Shown piece by piece: positions 10,901 through 21,339 of a stretch of 47,984 bases of DNA; position 1 is the first letter of the stretch; the number at the start of each line of letters is the position of its first letter. Location: positions 1 through 47,984 of the forward strand of contig JALSHZ010000115.1 in assembly GCA_026981985.1 (NCBI GenBank). Reading direction: 5' to 3'. This DNA is from Gammaproteobacteria bacterium (GTDB lineage Bacteria > Pseudomonadota > Gammaproteobacteria > UWMA-0217). The translations under genes were made by a program, and so were the position numbers. The notes under the pieces are model-generated. The model saw only the letters and a program-made list of their open reading frames with translations, was not told the origin of the DNA and made no database searches.

Positions 10901-12211
10901 GAGGGTAACCTCGTTACCGTATCGCGCTCTGGTGAGATGAGCGTGGTCGACGAGCATGGTCGTGAACGGGAGCGTTACAAGCTTCCTTATGGCGCCATTT
11001 TGACCGTCAAGGATGGTGAGAAGGTGTCTGCCGGTCAGGAGGTCGCCACTTGGGATCCGCACACTCACCCGATTGTTACCGAGGTGGCGGGCAAGGTGAA
11101 GTTCTACGACTTTATCGAAGGTGTGACGGTCGATAAGCAAGTAGATGATATTACTGGCCTGACATCGACCGTGGTCATCGATCCGAAATCACGCGGCGCG
11201 GCTGGCAAGGACTTACGTCCGATGGTCAAGTTGCTCGATGAAGAAGGCAATGATGTCAACTTGGCGGGTACCTCCATTCCGGCCAATTACGTGTTGCCAG
11301 GTGGTGCGATCGTTGGCTTGGAAGATGGTGCGGACGTTGCGATCGGTGATGTACTGGCACGGATTCCTCAGGAGTCGACCAAGTCGCGGGATATTACGGG
11401 TGGTCTGCCACGCGTTGCCGACCTGTTCGAGGCAAGAAAGCCGAAAGAGCCAGCCATCATGGCGGAGGCGACCGGTACCATTTCCTTCGGCAAGGAGACC
11501 AAAGGTAAGCAGCGTCTGGTCATAACCGATGAGAAGGGCGAGACCTACGAGGAACTCATTCCGAAATGGCGCCATATCGACGTGTTCGAGGGTGAGCATG
11601 TGGAGAAGGGTGAAATCATTGCCGATGGCGAGCCGAGTTCTCATGATATTTTGCGGCTGCTGGGTATCTCTGCTTTGGCGGAGTACGTCGTTCAGGAGAT
11701 TCAGGATGTCTATCGCCTTCAAGGTGTAAAGATCAACGACAAGCACATTGAGGTGATCATCCGGCAGATGCTGCGCAAGGTTGAGGTCGTGGATCCGGGT
11801 GATACCAGGCTGCTTAAGGGTGAGCAGGTCGACCGCTCGCGCGTACTCGACGAGAATGACAAGTGTCTGGCGCAAAACAAGATTCCCGCCACTTATCGGG
11901 ACATTTTGCTCGGCATCACCAAGGCGTCACTGGTTACCGAGTCGTTTATTTCTGCTGCGTCGTTCCAGGAAACGACCCGAGTGCTGACCGAGGCCTCCGT
12001 GCGTGGTGCGCGTGATGACCTGCGTGGACTCAAGGAGAATGTTATTGTCGGTCGCCTCATTCCTGCAGGGACAGGGCTTTCACATCACCGCGAGAAACGC
12101 CGCAAACGTTCCATCGACAGTGTTTATGACGAGGTCATGGGTGGGGGTGCAGAGTCCGCGACCGGTAGTACCGTATCGCTAGATGTTCCGGTGGATGAAT
12201 CGAGCGAATAG
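7994..12211 (+). CDS. rpoC: DNA-directed RNA polymerase subunit beta'
   Basis: The beta' subunit carries the catalytic magnesium site and the clamp. The 1405-residue product (E. coli 1407) shows the first zinc site as C70, C72, C85 and C88, the catalytic loop NADFDGDQM, and the second zinc site with CGTEQG and [16 protein letters not shown]. The trigger-loop region (about 920-940) has [18 protein letters not shown]. The ATG at 7994 follows GGGAG. It is cotranscribed with rpoB. Its end is separated from rpsL by 156 bases holding a strong promoter. Confidence 0.98.
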   Translation: MKDLLNLFKRQTEQEHFDAIRVGLASPETIRSWSFGEVKKPETINYRTFKPERDGLFCAKIFGPVKDYECLCGKYKRLKHRGVVCEKCGVEVTQTKVRRERMGHIELASPVAHIWFLKSLPSRIGLLLDMTLRDIERVLYFEAFIVTEPGFTPLEKGQLLSDEAYLEAVEEYGDDFDAKMGAEAVLELLKSVDLRTEAEDLRVAMGETKSETKLKRISKRLKLVESFLESGNKPEWMIMSVLPILPPDLRPLVPLDGGRFATSDLNDLYRRVINRNNRLKRLLELNAPDIIVRNEKRMLQEAVDALLDNGRRGRAITGTNRRPLKSLSDMIKGKQGRFRQNLLGKRVDYSGRSVIVVGPTLKLHQCGLPKKMALELFKPFVFGRLNRLGLATTIKAAKKAVERGGPEVWDILDEVIREHPVMLNRAPTLHRLGIQAFEAVLVEGKAIRLHPLVCAAFNADFDGDQMAVHLPLSIEAQLEARALMMASNNVLSPANGEPIIVPSQDIVLGLYYMTRQKINVKGEGMVFADVDEVHRAYENGQVELHARVKARITEVVANDKGENEAVQRLVDTTVGRALLSSIVPPGMSFDVVNCDLNKKAISNLINTCYRQVGLKETVVFADRLMYTGFKYAMKSGVSFCADDMEVPAEKATILAEAEEQVKQVEAQYAAGLVTHGERYNKVVDIWTHTNDQIAKAMMANLGHEEVVNAEGKLEQQPSFNSIFMMADSGARGSAAQIRQLAGMRGLMAKPDGSIIEQPITANFREGLNVLQYFISTHGARKGLADTALKTANSGYLTRRLVDVAQDLVIIEDDCGTEQGVLMKPIISGGEVVEQLGDRVLGRTVAKDVIKPGGRKVLIPAGTLLDEAWVEKLQELGVDEILVRSPLTCETRYGACASCYGRDLARGYRVNIGEAIGVIAAQSIGEPGTQLTMRTFHIGGAASGAAAISSIEVRTAGSVKLLKLKSVTNSEGNLVTVSRSGEMSVVDEHGRERERYKLPYGAILTVKDGEKVSAGQEVATWDPHTHPIVTEVAGKVKFYDFIEGVTVDKQVDDITGLTSTVVIDPKSRGAAGKDLRPMVKLLDEEGNDVNLAGTSIPANYVLPGGAIVGLEDGADVAIGDVLARIPQESTKSRDITGGLPRVADLFEARKPKEPAIMAEATGTISFGKETKGKQRLVITDEKGETYEELIPKWRHIDVFEGEHVEKGEIIADGEPSSHDILRLLGISALAEYVVQEIQDVYRLQGVKINDKHIEVIIRQMLRKVEVVDPGDTRLLKGEQVDRSRVLDENDKCLAQNKIPATYRDILLGITKASLVTESFISAASFQETTRVLTEASVRGARDDLRGLKENVIVGRLIPAGTGLSHHREKRRKRSIDSVYDEVMGGGAESATGSTVSLDVPVDESSE

Positions 12212-12234
12212 CAATCAACATGGCGTCAATAAGG

Positions 12235-12264
12235 GTGCGCCTATTTTGTGCGCCTATTTTGTGC
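12235..12264 (+). repeat. 13-bp tandem repeat upstream of the str promoter
   Basis: The unit GTGCGCCTATTTT occurs twice in direct tandem (12235-12247, 12248-12260) followed by GTGC, the start of a third copy. It abuts the -35 box of the str promoter. The A/T runs lie about 5-10 and 18-23 bases ahead of the -35, so a role in binding RNA polymerase alpha or a regulator is possible. Replication slippage is the simple alternative. Confidence 0.85.
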
Positions 12265-12293
12265 TTGACAGCACATCAGGCGCTCACTACAAT
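12265..12293 (+). promoter_or_regulatory. Strong sigma70 promoter of the str genes
   Basis: TTGACA (12265-12270) and TACAAT (12288-12293) are separated by exactly 17 bases: a perfect -35, a 5-of-6 -10 and optimal spacing. Transcription would start near 12300 and read rpsL, rpsG, fusA and tuf. It lies in the rpoC-rpsL gap, where a separate str operon promoter is expected. Confidence 0.85.
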
Positions 12294-12303
12294 GCGCCAC
12301 CCT

Positions 12304-12334
12304 CGACAGACCCGGGTGCGCTCTGGGTCTGTCG
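12304..12334 (+). terminator. Stem-loop at the predicted str transcript start
   Basis: CGACAGACCC (12304-12313) pairs perfectly with GGGTCTGTCG (12325-12334) around an 11-base loop and is followed by TTTCTGTTTA. It may terminate read-through from rpoC. Because it begins a few bases after the predicted start point of the str promoter, it would also cap the 5' end of the str mRNA, as a stabilising or attenuating structure. Confidence 0.65.
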
Positions 12335-12367
12335 TTTCTGTTTAGGGCGGGAGAAACCTGAGAAAAA

Positions 12368-12742
12368 ATGGCAACGATTAACCAATTAGTACGCAAGCCA
12401 CGAAAGCGTAAACCTTCAAAAACCAACGTGCCGGCCCTTGAGGCTTGTCCGCAGCGGCGTGGCGTGTGTACGCGTGTATATACCACGACGCCTAAGAAGC
12501 CGAACTCGGCAATGCGGAAAGTTGCGCGTGTACGCTTGACCAATGGCTATGAGGTCACCAGTTACATTGGTGGTGAGGGTCACAACCTTCAAGAGCACTC
12601 AGTGGTGTTGATTCGTGGTGGTCGTGTCAAGGATTTGCCTGGTGTTCGCTATCACGTGGTCCGCGGTAGCCTCGATACTCAAGGCGTGTCGAATCGAATG
12701 CAGGGTCGTTCGAAATACGGCACCAAGCGTCCCAAGAAGTAA
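12368..12742 (+). CDS. rpsL: 30S ribosomal protein S12
   Basis: S12 lies at the decoding centre and controls accuracy. The 124-residue product (same length as E. coli) includes [19 protein letters not shown] and [12 protein letters not shown], with K43 and, in [14 protein letters not shown]88 and the usual methylthiolated Asp next to it. These are the streptomycin-sensitive residues. First gene after the str promoter; the ATG follows GGGCGGGAGAAACC. rpsG begins 11 bases after its end. Confidence 0.98.
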   Translation: MATINQLVRKPRKRKPSKTNVPALEACPQRRGVCTRVYTTTPKKPNSAMRKVARVRLTNGYEVTSYIGGEGHNLQEHSVVLIRGGRVKDLPGVRYHVVRGSLDTQGVSNRMQGRSKYGTKRPKK

Positions 12743-12747
12743 GGTAG

Positions 12748-13224
<477 letters not shown>

Positions 13225-13245
13225 GCATTAGGAGAATACCCAAGG

Positions 13246-15339
13246 GTGGCTCGCACAACTCCCATCGAGCGATACCGGAACATCGGTATTATGGCGCATA
13301 TTGATGCGGGCAAGACAACGACCACTGAGCGCGTGCTTTTTTATACCGGTGTCTCTCACAAGATAGGTGAGGTGCACGACGGCGCTGCGACCATGGACTG
13401 GATGGAGCAGGAGCAGGAGCGGGGTATTACGATTACCTCGGCGGCGACGACCTGTTTCTGGAGTGGCATGGAAGGTGGTTTTGATAAGCACCGGATCAAT
13501 ATCATCGATACGCCTGGCCATGTCGATTTTACGATAGAAGTTGAGCGGTCGTTGCGGGTTCTTGATGGGGCTTGTGCGGTATTCTGCGCTGTCGGTGGTG
13601 TTGAGCCGCAGTCGGAAACGGTATGGCGGCAGGCGAATAAATATCGCGTGCCTCGCATGGTCTTCGTCAATAAGATGGATCGTGCCGGTGCGGACTTTTT
13701 ACGGGTCGTCGAGCAGATTCGCACGCGGCTGGGCGCCAATCCGGTGCCCGTCCAGTTGCCGATCGGCGCTGAAGAAAATTTTGCTGGTGTGGTCGACTTG
13801 GTCGGTATGCGGGCAATCTATTGGAGCGACGAAGATCGGGGTGTAAGTTTTGATATCAAGCCGGTCCCTGATGATATGGTCGGGGTCTGCGCCGAGTATC
13901 GTGAAAAGCTTTGCGAGTCTGTCGCCGAGGCGAACGAAGCGTTGATGGATCGTTACCTCGAGGATGGCGATCTGAGCGCTGAAGAAATCGTTGAGGGTCT
14001 TCGCCAACTGACCTTGGCGAATGAGGCGGTGCCAGCCTATTGTGGCTCGGCATTCAAGAACAAGGGTGTCCAGACCATGCTAGATGGTGTGATTCAATTC
14101 ATGCCGTCACCGCTGGATATTCCGCCGGTAGAAGGCGGGCTGGATAACGGTGAGCCCGGGATCCGGGAAGCGCGCGACGATGCGCCCTTTTCGGCGCTTG
14201 CGTTCAAGATCGCAACCGATCCTTTTGTCGGTAGCTTGACCTTTTTCCGGGTCTATTCCGGGGTGCTGAGTTCCGGCGATGCGGTTTATAACTCGGTCAA
14301 GGGGAAGCGTGATCGCGTTGGTCGCTTATTGCAGATGCACGCGAATCATCGTGACGAGATCAAGGAAGTTCGCGCAGGCGATATTGCGGCAGCGGTTGGT
14401 CTGAAAGAGGTAACCACCGGCGATACGCTGTGTGACCCTGGGGCGGTTATCGTGCTCGAGCGAATGGACTTTCCCGAGCCGGTCATTTCCGTTGCGGTGG
14501 AGCCGAAGACCAAGGCCGATCAGGAAAAGATGGGGGTTGCGCTGGGAAAATTAGCGCACGAAGACCCCTCTTTTCGGGTGCGTACCGATGAAGAATCGGG
14601 GCAGACCATTATCTCTGGTATGGGTGAGCTCCATCTGGAGATTATCATCGACCGTATGCGGCGTGAGTTCTCGGTCGAAGCAAATGTCGGTGCCCCGCAG
14701 GTTGCGTATCGTGAAACGATACGCAAACGGGTCGAGGCGGAAGGCAAGTTCGTGCGTCAGTCGGGAGGCCGCGGTCAGTATGGGCACGTCTGGTTGCGGC
14801 TCGAGCCCAAGGGGCGTGGTTCTGGTAATGAGTTCGAAAGCGCTATCGTCGGCGGGGTTGTTCCGCGTGAATTTATACCGGCTGTTGAAAAAGGGGTGAT
14901 GGAGCAGCTGGAATCGGGGGTTGTTGCTGGTTTCCCGGTGGTTGATGTGAAGGTAACGCTGTTTGATGGCTCTTATCATGATGTCGACTCCAGTGAGATG
15001 GCATTCAAGATCGCCGGCTCCATGGGTGTCCGGGCGGGCACGCTAGAGGCAGACCCTGTCATTCTGGAGCCGGTGATGAATGTCGAGATCGTTACGCCGG
15101 AAGATTTCATGGGGGACGTCATGGGCGACATTAATCGCCGTCGGGGCGTTGTTCATGGGATGGATGATATGCCAATGGGGAAGGTGATCCGCGCCGAGGT
15201 CCCATTGGCTGAAATGTTCGGTTACGCAACCGATCTGCGTTCTGCCACCCAAGGTAGAGCGACTTATACGATGGAATTCGCGAAGTACTCCGAAGCGCCC
15301 GCGAGTGTGGCTGACGAGATTATGAAAAAGGCATCCTAG
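13246..15339 (+). CDS. fusA: Elongation factor G
   Basis: EF-G is the GTPase that drives translocation and, with RRF, ribosome recycling. The 697-residue product has the G1 motif AHIDAGKTT near residues 17-25, the switch region [13 protein letters not shown] near 88-92 and NKMD near 142-145. The C-terminal domains contain [14 protein letters not shown] and the final domain V (VNEPVM-like [15 protein letters not shown]). It starts with GTG at 13246, with TTAGGAG about 12 bases ahead. It lies between rpsG and tuf as in classical str operons. Confidence 0.98.
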   Translation: MARTTPIERYRNIGIMAHIDAGKTTTTERVLFYTGVSHKIGEVHDGAATMDWMEQEQERGITITSAATTCFWSGMEGGFDKHRINIIDTPGHVDFTIEVERSLRVLDGACAVFCAVGGVEPQSETVWRQANKYRVPRMVFVNKMDRAGADFLRVVEQIRTRLGANPVPVQLPIGAEENFAGVVDLVGMRAIYWSDEDRGVSFDIKPVPDDMVGVCAEYREKLCESVAEANEALMDRYLEDGDLSAEEIVEGLRQLTLANEAVPAYCGSAFKNKGVQTMLDGVIQFMPSPLDIPPVEGGLDNGEPGIREARDDAPFSALAFKIATDPFVGSLTFFRVYSGVLSSGDAVYNSVKGKRDRVGRLLQMHANHRDEIKEVRAGDIAAAVGLKEVTTGDTLCDPGAVIVLERMDFPEPVISVAVEPKTKADQEKMGVALGKLAHEDPSFRVRTDEESGQTIISGMGELHLEIIIDRMRREFSVEANVGAPQVAYRETIRKRVEAEGKFVRQSGGRGQYGHVWLRLEPKGRGSGNEFESAIVGGVVPREFIPAVEKGVMEQLESGVVAGFPVVDVKVTLFDGSYHDVDSSEMAFKIAGSMGVRAGTLEADPVILEPVMNVEIVTPEDFMGDVMGDINRRRGVVHGMDDMPMGKVIRAEVPLAEMFGYATDLRSATQGRATYTMEFAKYSEAPASVADEIMKKAS

Positions 15340-15363
15340 AACTGAATTGGAAGGATTATCGTA

Positions 15364-16554
15364 ATGTCTAAAGAAAAATTTGAACGTACGAAACCACACG
15401 TAAACGTTGGCACGATTGGTCACGTAGACCACGGCAAGACGACACTGACAGCGGCGCTGACGAAAGTCATGGCGGAGCAACAGGGCGGTGAAGTCAAGGC
15501 GTTCGATGAGATCGACAACGCACCGGAAGAAAAAGCGCGTGGCATCACCATCTCTACCTCCCACGTGGAATATGAGTCGGACAGTCGCCACTACGCCCAC
15601 GTCGACTGCCCGGGGCACGCCGACTACGTCAAGAACATGATCACTGGTGCAGCCCAAATGGACGGCGCCATCCTCGTGGTCTCGGCGGCGGACGGCCCCA
15701 TGCCGCAAACGCGCGAGCACATCCTGCTGTCGCGTCAGGTAGGTGTCCCCTACATCGTCGTCTACATGAACAAAGCGGACATGGTCGACGATGAAGAGTT
15801 GCTCGAGCTGGTAGAAATGGAAGTGCGTGACCTGCTGTCCACCTACGACTTCCCGGGAGACGATACCCCGATCATCACCGGCTCCGCACTCAAAGCGCTC
15901 GAAGGTGATACCAGCGAAATCGGCACCCAGTCCATCATCAAGCTCGTTGCTGCCATGGACGACTACATCCCCGAGCCGGAACGCGCCATCGAAGGTGACT
16001 TCCTGATGCCCGTGGAAGATGTTTTCTCCATCTCTGGACGTGGCACGGTGGTCACCGGACGGATTGAACGCGGCATCATCAAAGTTGGTGAGGAAGTCGA
16101 GATCGTCGGCATCAAGGACACCATCACCACTACTTGTACTGGCGTCGAAATGTTCCGCAAACTGCTCGACGAAGGTCAGGCGGGGGACAACGTTGGCGTC
16201 CTGCTGCGCGGCACCAAACGCGAAGAAGTCGAGCGTGGTCAAGTGCTGTGCAAGCCCGGCTCCATCACCCCGCACACCAAGTTCGAGGCGGAAGTGTACG
16301 TACTCAGCAAAGAAGAAGGTGGTCGTCACACCCCGTTCTTCAACGGCTATCGTCCACAATTCTACTTCCGTACCACCGACGTCACCGGCTCTGTCGACCT
16401 GGAAGAAGGCACAGAAATGGTCATGCCGGGTGACAACGTCAAGATCACCGTCAGCCTGATCGCGCCGATTGCGATGGAAGATGGTTTGCGCTTCGCAATC
16501 CGCGAAGGTGGCCGTACCGTGGGTGCGGGTGTTGTATCCAAGATTATTGAGTGA
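15364..16554 (+). CDS. tufA: Elongation factor Tu (complete tuf copy)
   Basis: EF-Tu delivers aminoacyl-tRNA to the A site. The 396-residue product has GHVDHGKT (about 19-26), DCPGHADY (about 81-88) and NKAD (about 136-139), followed by beta-barrel domains 2 and 3. Its last 248 bases are identical to the tuf end at the start of the window except for one synonymous base, which points to gene conversion. Codons here are strongly C-ending (GAC, ACC, ATC, AAC), unlike fusA and rpsJ on either side. rpsJ starts five bases after its stop. Confidence 0.98.
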   Translation: MSKEKFERTKPHVNVGTIGHVDHGKTTLTAALTKVMAEQQGGEVKAFDEIDNAPEEKARGITISTSHVEYESDSRHYAHVDCPGHADYVKNMITGAAQMDGAILVVSAADGPMPQTREHILLSRQVGVPYIVVYMNKADMVDDEELLELVEMEVRDLLSTYDFPGDDTPIITGSALKALEGDTSEIGTQSIIKLVAAMDDYIPEPERAIEGDFLMPVEDVFSISGRGTVVTGRIERGIIKVGEEVEIVGIKDTITTTCTGVEMFRKLLDEGQAGDNVGVLLRGTKREEVERGQVLCKPGSITPHTKFEAEVYVLSKEEGGRHTPFFNGYRPQFYFRTTDVTGSVDLEEGTEMVMPGDNVKITVSLIAPIAMEDGLRFAIREGGRTVGAGVVSKIIE

Positions 16555-16559
16555 TTTAA

Positions 16560-16871
16560 ATGGCTAAGCAGAATATCCGCATCCGTCTCAAGGCGTTCGA
16601 TCACCGTTTGATCGATCGTTCTGCCAAAGAGATCGTCGAAACCGCTAAGCGCACTGGTGCGCTTGTTCGCGGCCCGATCCCGTTGCCAACCCGCAAGGAG
16701 CGTTTCACGGTGTTGATCTCTCCTCACGTCAATAAGGATGCTCGGGACCAGTATGAGTTGCGTACGCACAAGCGTCTGCTTGATATTATCGAGCCGACGG
16801 ACAAGACTGTTGATGCGCTGATGAAGCTGGATCTGGCAGCAGGTGTGGATGTGCAAATAAAGCTTAACTAA
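16560..16871 (+). CDS. rpsJ: 30S ribosomal protein S10 (NusE)
   Basis: S10 is a 30S head protein and also NusE, the partner of NusB and NusG in antitermination. The 103-residue product equals the E. coli length and shows [14 protein letters not shown] at the start and the central [15 protein letters not shown] loop block. There is no spacer of note after tuf: the GAGTGA over the tuf stop serves as ribosome binding site, so translation is probably coupled. A promoter and hairpin then separate it from rplC. Confidence 0.98.
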   Translation: MAKQNIRIRLKAFDHRLIDRSAKEIVETAKRTGALVRGPIPLPTRKERFTVLISPHVNKDARDQYELRTHKRLLDIIEPTDKTVDALMKLDLAAGVDVQIKLN

Positions 16872-16891
16872 GCGAAATTTTCTGCTATAAT
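16864..16891 (+). promoter_or_regulatory. Probable promoter between rpsJ and rplC
   Basis: A perfect TATAAT (16886-16891) lies 16 bases after TTAACT (16864-16869, 4 of 6 consensus), which overlaps the rpsJ stop. Transcription would start near 16898 and drive rplC onward. This makes rpsJ the end of the str-tuf unit and splits it from the rest of the S10 genes. Confidence 0.65.
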
Positions 16892-16903
16892 GCGCGCCCT
16901 TTC

Positions 16904-16934
16904 ACGGCCCAGGTAGCTTTTTGCCCTGGGCCGT
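16904..16934 (+). promoter_or_regulatory. Leader stem-loop before rplC
   Basis: ACGGCCCAGG (16904-16913) pairs perfectly with CCTGGGCCGT (16925-16934), loop TAGCTTTTTGC. There is no T run after the stem, so it is a poor terminator on the plus strand. It starts about six bases after the predicted start site of the TATAAT promoter, so it may be the first part of the S10 leader, which in E. coli is where L4 represses the operon. Confidence 0.6.
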
Positions 16935-16999
16935 TAAGTTAATAAATGTCGGTATGGTGAGGCTTGAAAAGGTTTTCGCTGTATTAAGAGGTTGATGAG

Positions 17000-17632
17000 A
17001 TGTCAGTCGGAGTTGTTGGCAAAAAGTTGGGTATGACCCGCGTTTTCACCGAGGACGGAGTATCTGTCCCGGTGACTGTGATCGAGGTGCAGCCGAATCG
17101 TGTAACCCAGGTGAAGACCGTTGATGTCGACGGGTATTCCGCTATCCAGGTTACCGTAGGCAATAAAAAAGCTTCTCGTGTCACCAAGCCGGAAGCCGGG
17201 CATTTTGCCAAGGCGCAGGTTGAGCCTGGGCGCGGTTGCTGGGAGTTTCGCCTCGACGTCGATCATGGGTTCGTTCCGGGGTCTGAAGTGGAGGCGTCTA
17301 TTTTCGAGGATGGCCAGATCGTCGATGTGACCGGCACAAGCATCGGTAAGGGTTATGCGGGTTCGATAAAGCGCAACAACTTCGCCGGTAAAGATGCGAC
17401 GCATGGCAACTCTATCAACCATCGGACACCTGGCTCGATCGGCCAGTGTCAGACGCCTGGTCGGGTTTTCAAGGGTAAGAAAATGACCGGGCATATGGGT
17501 AATGTTAGGCGTACCGTACAGAATCTACAGGTCGTGCGTGTGGATGATGAGCGTAATTTGCTGCTGGTCAAAGGTGCGGTTCCCGGTTCAAAGGGCGGTG
17601 ATGTCATCATTCGTCCCGCGATCAAGGCATAA
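17000..17632 (+). CDS. rplC: 50S ribosomal protein L3
   Basis: L3 helps start 50S assembly and reaches toward the peptidyl-transferase centre. The 210-residue product begins with the conserved [13 protein letters not shown] and contains [20 protein letters not shown] (about 134-153). This is the loop holding the glutamine that is methylated in many bacteria, at SIGQCQ. The length matches E. coli (209). AAGAGG ahead of the ATG at 17000 supports the start. It begins the downstream ribosomal transcription unit and is followed by rplD after 11 bases. Confidence 0.98.
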   Translation: MSVGVVGKKLGMTRVFTEDGVSVPVTVIEVQPNRVTQVKTVDVDGYSAIQVTVGNKKASRVTKPEAGHFAKAQVEPGRGCWEFRLDVDHGFVPGSEVEASIFEDGQIVDVTGTSIGKGYAGSIKRNNFAGKDATHGNSINHRTPGSIGQCQTPGRVFKGKKMTGHMGNVRRTVQNLQVVRVDDERNLLLVKGAVPGSKGGDVIIRPAIKA

Positions 17633-17643
17633 GGTAAGAGATT

Positions 17644-18246
17644 ATGGATCTTCAGGTTCAGGGTGGGGGTTCCGTGTCGGTGTCTGATGCGGCGTTCGCT
17701 ACCGAATTCAATATGGCGCTTGTGCATCAAGCTGTCGTGGCTTACATGGCGGCGGGGCGCGCTGGAACAAAAGCGCAGAAAAATCGTTCAGGGGTTCGCG
17801 GTGGTGGCGCCAAGCCGTGGCGCCAAAAAGGAACGGGTCGTGCGCGTGCTGGCACCTCTCGTAGTCCGATATGGCGCTCCGGTGGTGTGACATTCGCGGC
17901 GCAGCCGCGCAGCTACCGGCAAAAGCTCAATAAGAAAATGTATCGCGCTGCGATGCGCTCGATCGTGTCGGAATTGATTCGCCTCGATAGGCTCAAGGTG
18001 GTTCCTGCTTTTGATCTTGAGGCGCCCAAGACCAAGGGTATGGTGAAGGCGCTAGCGGATCTGGGTTTGCAGGACGCCTTGGTCATTGTGGGCGAGGTCT
18101 CTGAAAATCTGGCGCTTGCTGCCAGGAATCTGCCTTTTGTCGACGTTGTCGAGGTGTCTGGGCTGAATCCTTATACGCTCGTTCGGAATGAGAATGCTGT
18201 GATTACCGAAGCTGCACTAAAGACGCTTGATGAGGTGCTGTCGTGA
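17644..18246 (+). CDS. rplD: 50S ribosomal protein L4
   Basis: L4 lines the exit tunnel and in enterobacteria represses the S10 operon. The 200-residue product shows the extended tunnel loop with [20 protein letters not shown] (about 47-66), the usual macrolide-contact region without insertions, and [11 protein letters not shown] after it. E. coli L4 has 201 residues. Its stop TGA overlaps the GTG start of rplW (GTGA at 18243-18246), which indicates translational coupling. Confidence 0.98.
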   Translation: MDLQVQGGGSVSVSDAAFATEFNMALVHQAVVAYMAAGRAGTKAQKNRSGVRGGGAKPWRQKGTGRARAGTSRSPIWRSGGVTFAAQPRSYRQKLNKKMYRAAMRSIVSELIRLDRLKVVPAFDLEAPKTKGMVKALADLGLQDALVIVGEVSENLALAARNLPFVDVVEVSGLNPYTLVRNENAVITEAALKTLDEVLS

Positions 18247-18539
18247 ACGAGTTGAGGTTGATGGAGGTCTTGAAGGCGCCTCATGTGTCAGAAAAGGCAG
18301 CGCTTGCGGCGGAGTCTGGCAATCAATATGTGTTCCGGGTTGCTACGGATGCAACAAAGGGTGAAGTTCGAAAGGCTGTCGAAAAAATGTTTGACGTTAA
18401 AGTCGAGCAGGTTCGCGTCTTGAACGTCAAGGGTAAGACGAAGCGTTTCGGGGCCCGGCTTGGTAAGCGGTCTGATTGGCGGAAGGCTTATGTGCGTCTG
18501 GTCGAGGGCCAGGAAATCGAAATGCTCGGTGCCGAGTAA
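18243..18539 (+). CDS. rplW: 50S ribosomal protein L23
   Basis: L23 sits at the tunnel exit and docks trigger factor and SRP. The 98-residue product (E. coli 100) has the family pattern [14 protein letters not shown] at the start and [14 protein letters not shown] with the basic loop in the middle. It starts with GTG at 18243, overlapping the last bases of rplD. An alternative later start would lose the conserved N-terminus. rplB follows after 13 bases with GAGGG ahead. Confidence 0.97.
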   Translation: MNELRLMEVLKAPHVSEKAALAAESGNQYVFRVATDATKGEVRKAVEKMFDVKVEQVRVLNVKGKTKRFGARLGKRSDWRKAYVRLVEGQEIEMLGAE

Positions 18540-18552
18540 GTAGAGGGTTGAT

Positions 18553-19380
18553 ATGGCAACGGTAAAGGCAAGGCCTACATCGCCAGGCAGGCGTTTCCAG
18601 GTAACAGTTCGTGGTGCCGTGTTGCATAAGGGAGATCCTTATGCGCCGCTGGTTGAGAAGAAGAGTAAAAGTGGTGGGCGGAACAACAAAGGGCGCATCA
18701 CGACCCGCCATGTCGGTGGCGGTCATAAGCAGCGCTACCGCGTCATCGACTTTAAGCGCAACAAAGATGGTGTGCCGGGTAAAGTAGAGCGGGTCGAATA
18801 TGATCCTAATCGCACCGCGCATATCGCGCTGGTGCTTTACGCCGACGGCGAGCGCCGCTACATCATAGCGCCCGATAAGGTGGGTGCTGGTGATTTGGTT
18901 GTCTCCGGGGTTAATGCGCCGATCAAGGTCGGTAACTGCCTGCCGCTGAGGAATATCCCCTTGGGTACTGTTGTCCACTGTGTTGAGCTGAAGCCTGGCA
19001 AGGGTGCACAGTTGGCTCGCTCCGCCGGGGCTAGCGCGCAGTTGGTGGCCAAAGAAGGTGCTTATGCCACGCTCAGGTTGCGCTCCGGTGAGATGAGGAA
19101 GGTGCTGTCGGATGGCCGTGCGACCATAGGGGAGGTCTCCAATGGTGAGCATTCGTTGAGGAAGCTCGGTAAGGCTGGCGCAGCGCGGTGGCGAGGAGTC
19201 CGTCCCACGGTTCGCGGTGTCGCGATGAATCCGGTTGATCACCCGCATGGTGGTGGTGAGGGGCGCACCTCTGGTGGCAGGCATCCGGTTAGTCCCTGGG
19301 GTGTCCCAACCAAGGGTTACAAAACCCGCAAGAACAAGCGCACCGATAAGTTGATCGTGCGCCGTCGTAACCGCAAGTAA
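18553..19380 (+). CDS. rplB: 50S ribosomal protein L2
   Basis: L2 is one of the oldest ribosomal proteins, needed for subunit joining and peptidyl transfer. The 275-residue product (E. coli 273) contains [20 protein letters not shown] near residues 37-56 and the diagnostic C-terminal [17 protein letters not shown] with the essential histidine, about 225-241. The C-terminus is basic, ending with RRRNRK. Preceded by GAGGG at 18543-18547; rpsS follows after 17 bases. Confidence 0.98.
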   Translation: MATVKARPTSPGRRFQVTVRGAVLHKGDPYAPLVEKKSKSGGRNNKGRITTRHVGGGHKQRYRVIDFKRNKDGVPGKVERVEYDPNRTAHIALVLYADGERRYIIAPDKVGAGDLVVSGVNAPIKVGNCLPLRNIPLGTVVHCVELKPGKGAQLARSAGASAQLVAKEGAYATLRLRSGEMRKVLSDGRATIGEVSNGEHSLRKLGKAGAARWRGVRPTVRGVAMNPVDHPHGGGEGRTSGGRHPVSPWGVPTKGYKTRKNKRTDKLIVRRRNRK

Positions 19381-19397
19381 GAATTTAAGGTGAGAAA

Positions 19398-19673
19398 GTG
19401 CCTCGTTCCCTGAAAAAAGGTCCATTTGTCGATCATCATCTGACGAAGAAGGTGATGCAAGCGGTTGAGAGTGGTAACAAGCGGCCAATCAAGACTTGGT
19501 CGCGCCGTTCGATGGTGACGCCAGAAATGGTCGGTCTGACGATCGCGATCCATAACGGGCGGGTCCACGTGCCGGTGCTGATCAACGAAAACATGGTAGG
19601 CCACAAGCTGGGTGAGTTTTCATTGACCCGGACTTACAAGGGCCATATTGCTGACAAGAAATCTAGGCGATAA
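19398..19673 (+). CDS. rpsS: 30S ribosomal protein S19
   Basis: S19 binds the 30S head with S13 near the A-site tRNA. The 91-residue product begins with the family signature [14 protein letters not shown] and continues with [15 protein letters not shown] and [19 protein letters not shown]. coli S19 has 92 residues. It uses a GTG start at 19398 with AAGGTGAG just ahead, confirmed by the conserved first residues. rplV begins two bases after its stop. Confidence 0.98.
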   Translation: MPRSLKKGPFVDHHLTKKVMQAVESGNKRPIKTWSRRSMVTPEMVGLTIAIHNGRVHVPVLINENMVGHKLGEFSLTRTYKGHIADKKSRR

Positions 19674-19675
19674 CG

Positions 19676-20008
19676 ATGGAAGTTTCTGCAAAATTGCGTG
19701 GTATCCGAATTTCGCCACAAAAGGCGCGACTCGTTTGTGATCAGGTTCGTGGCTTGCCAGTCGAACGCGCGCTCGAGGTCTTGATGTTTAGTCCCAAGAA
19801 AGGGGCAAAAATCGTCAAGAAGGTGCTTGAGTCCGCGATTGCGAATGCCGAACACAATGAAGGTGCTGATATTGATGAGCTTCGGGTATCGAAGATTCAT
19901 GTTGATCAAGGGCCAGTGTATAAGCGGATACGCCCGCGAGCTAAAGGCCGGGCGAACCGGATCCTCAAGCGTACCAGTCATATAACAGTCCGCGTAAGCG
20001 ACCAGTAA
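19676..20008 (+). CDS. rplV: 50S ribosomal protein L22
   Basis: L22 contacts all 23S domains and its long beta-hairpin lines the exit tunnel. The 110-residue product, equal to E. coli, has the N-terminal [20 protein letters not shown] helix-loop and the hairpin region near [20 protein letters not shown] (about 81-100), with no insertion of the type linked to macrolide resistance. It starts two bases after rpsS. The only visible ribosome binding site is CTAGGCG over the rpsS end, so coupling is likely. Confidence 0.98.
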   Translation: MEVSAKLRGIRISPQKARLVCDQVRGLPVERALEVLMFSPKKGAKIVKKVLESAIANAEHNEGADIDELRVSKIHVDQGPVYKRIRPRAKGRANRILKRTSHITVRVSDQ

Positions 20009-20020
20009 AGGGTTTTACTC

Positions 20021-20713
20021 ATGGGTCAAAAAGTACATCCAATCGGTTTTCGTCTTGGTATCGCGGCAGACTGGAACTCGCGCTGGTATGCGGACGGCAA
20101 GGACTACTCCCGCTTTTTGGTAAAGGACGTAGAAGTCCGCGATTACCTCAAGAAGCGCTTGTCGCAGGCGTCGGTAAGTAAGGTGCATATCGAGCGTTCG
20201 GCAAATTCTGCATTGATTACCATCCATACGGCCAGGCCTGGAATCGTCATTGGCAAGAAGGGTGAGGACATCGAGAAACTGCGTGGGCAGTTAAGCAAAA
20301 TGATGGGCATGCCGGTCGCGGCAATAAAAATCAATATCGAAGAGGTTCGCAAGCCAGAAATCGACGCACAGCTAGTTGCAGAAAGTATCGCGCAGCAGCT
20401 TGAGCGTCGGATCATGTTTCGTCGAGCAATGAAGCGCGCGGTTGGTAACGCAATGCGCCTCGGCGCGCTGGGCGTGAAAGTCAAGGTTGGGGGAAGGCTC
20501 AATGGGGCGGAGATCGCGCGTTCGGAATGGTACCGGGAAGGACGCGTGCCCTTGCATACGCTGCGCGCCGATATCGACTATGGTGTGACCGAGGCGAACA
20601 CGACTTATGGCGTCCTTGGGATCAAGGTCTGGATCTACAAGGGAGAGGTTTTCGATCTGGAACAGAAATCCGCCCGTGAAGACACCCGGAAGAAGCGCAA
20701 AGGCGCTAACTAA
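20021..20713 (+). CDS. rpsC: 30S ribosomal protein S3
   Basis: S3 lies at the mRNA entry channel and has helicase activity with S4 and S5. The 230-residue product begins [13 protein letters not shown], the family signature. It carries the KH domain with [11 protein letters not shown] (about 69-79) and a C-terminal S3 domain with [21 protein letters not shown]. coli S3 has 233 residues. AAAGGG precedes the ATG at 20021. Its C-terminal tail is basic (RKKRKGAN). Confidence 0.98.
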   Translation: MGQKVHPIGFRLGIAADWNSRWYADGKDYSRFLVKDVEVRDYLKKRLSQASVSKVHIERSANSALITIHTARPGIVIGKKGEDIEKLRGQLSKMMGMPVAAIKINIEEVRKPEIDAQLVAESIAQQLERRIMFRRAMKRAVGNAMRLGALGVKVKVGGRLNGAEIARSEWYREGRVPLHTLRADIDYGVTEANTTYGVLGIKVWIYKGEVFDLEQKSAREDTRKKRKGAN

Positions 20714-20724
20714 GGAGTTTCGAG

Positions 20725-21138
20725 ATGCTTCAGCCTAAAAGAACCAAGTATCGCAAGCAGCATAAGGGGCGCAATCGTGGCCTCGCTCAGAGTGGCAACA
20801 GGGTCAGTTTCGGAGAGTATGGACTCAAGTCTCTCGAGCGTGGAAAGATTACGGCGCGCCAAATAGAGGCAGCCCGTCGAGCGATGACGCGTCACGTGCG
20901 CCGGGTTGGAAAAATATGGATCAGGATTTTCCCGGATGTTCCAGTTACCAAAAAGCCACTCGAAGTCAGAATGGGTAAGGGTAAAGGAAACGTCGAATAT
21001 TGGGTAAGTAAGATCCAGCCCGGTCGGGTGTTGTATGAGATGGAGGGCGTAGACGAGGAAACGGCGCGTAAAGCGTTCGAACTCGCGGCCGCGAAACTCC
21101 CAGTAAAAACGACGTTTGTCAAGCGTCAGGTGATGTAA
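20725..21138 (+). CDS. rplP: 50S ribosomal protein L16
   Basis: L16 helps form the tRNA A-site binding region of the 50S subunit. The 137-residue product (E. coli 136) begins with the signature [17 protein letters not shown] and includes [19 protein letters not shown] and the loop [13 protein letters not shown] (about 75-90), which carries the arginine hydroxylated in E. coli. AAGGAG is a strong ribosome binding site. Its TAA stop overlaps the ATG of rpmC by one base (TAATG). Confidence 0.98.
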   Translation: MLQPKRTKYRKQHKGRNRGLAQSGNRVSFGEYGLKSLERGKITARQIEAARRAMTRHVRRVGKIWIRIFPDVPVTKKPLEVRMGKGKGNVEYWVSKIQPGRVLYEMEGVDEETARKAFELAAAKLPVKTTFVKRQVM

Positions 21139-21323
21139 TGAAAGCTGTTGAACTTCGTGAAAAGAGCGTTCCAGAGTTAGAGGCAGAGTTGGTTGGTCTG
21201 TACAAAGAACAGTTCAATCTCCGCATGCAGAAGGGTGTTGGCCAATTGTCGCGCCCAGACCAGTTCTCGAAGGTTCGCAAAAATATCGCGCGCATCAAGA
21301 CTGTTCTCAACGAGAAAAGATAA
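21138..21323 (+). CDS. rpmC: 50S ribosomal protein L29
   Basis: L29 is a small alpha-helical hairpin protein at the tunnel exit, next to L23. The 61-residue product contains the typical [20 protein letters not shown] and a second helix [17 protein letters not shown]. coli L29 has 63 residues. It begins at the last base of the rplP stop, so it is translated by re-initiation. rpsQ follows after 16 bases. Confidence 0.97.
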   Translation: MKAVELREKSVPELEAELVGLYKEQFNLRMQKGVGQLSRPDQFSKVRKNIARIKTVLNEKR

Positions 21324-21339
21324 GTCAGAGATTTAACGT

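Noticed and set aside
15043-16359. 438-residue open frame on the minus strand opposite fusA and tuf
   Set aside because: It mirrors strongly codon-biased genes, matches no family I know and has no separate control signals. Similar shadow frames occur opposite rplK/rplA, rpoB, rpoC, rplB, uvrA and ugd.
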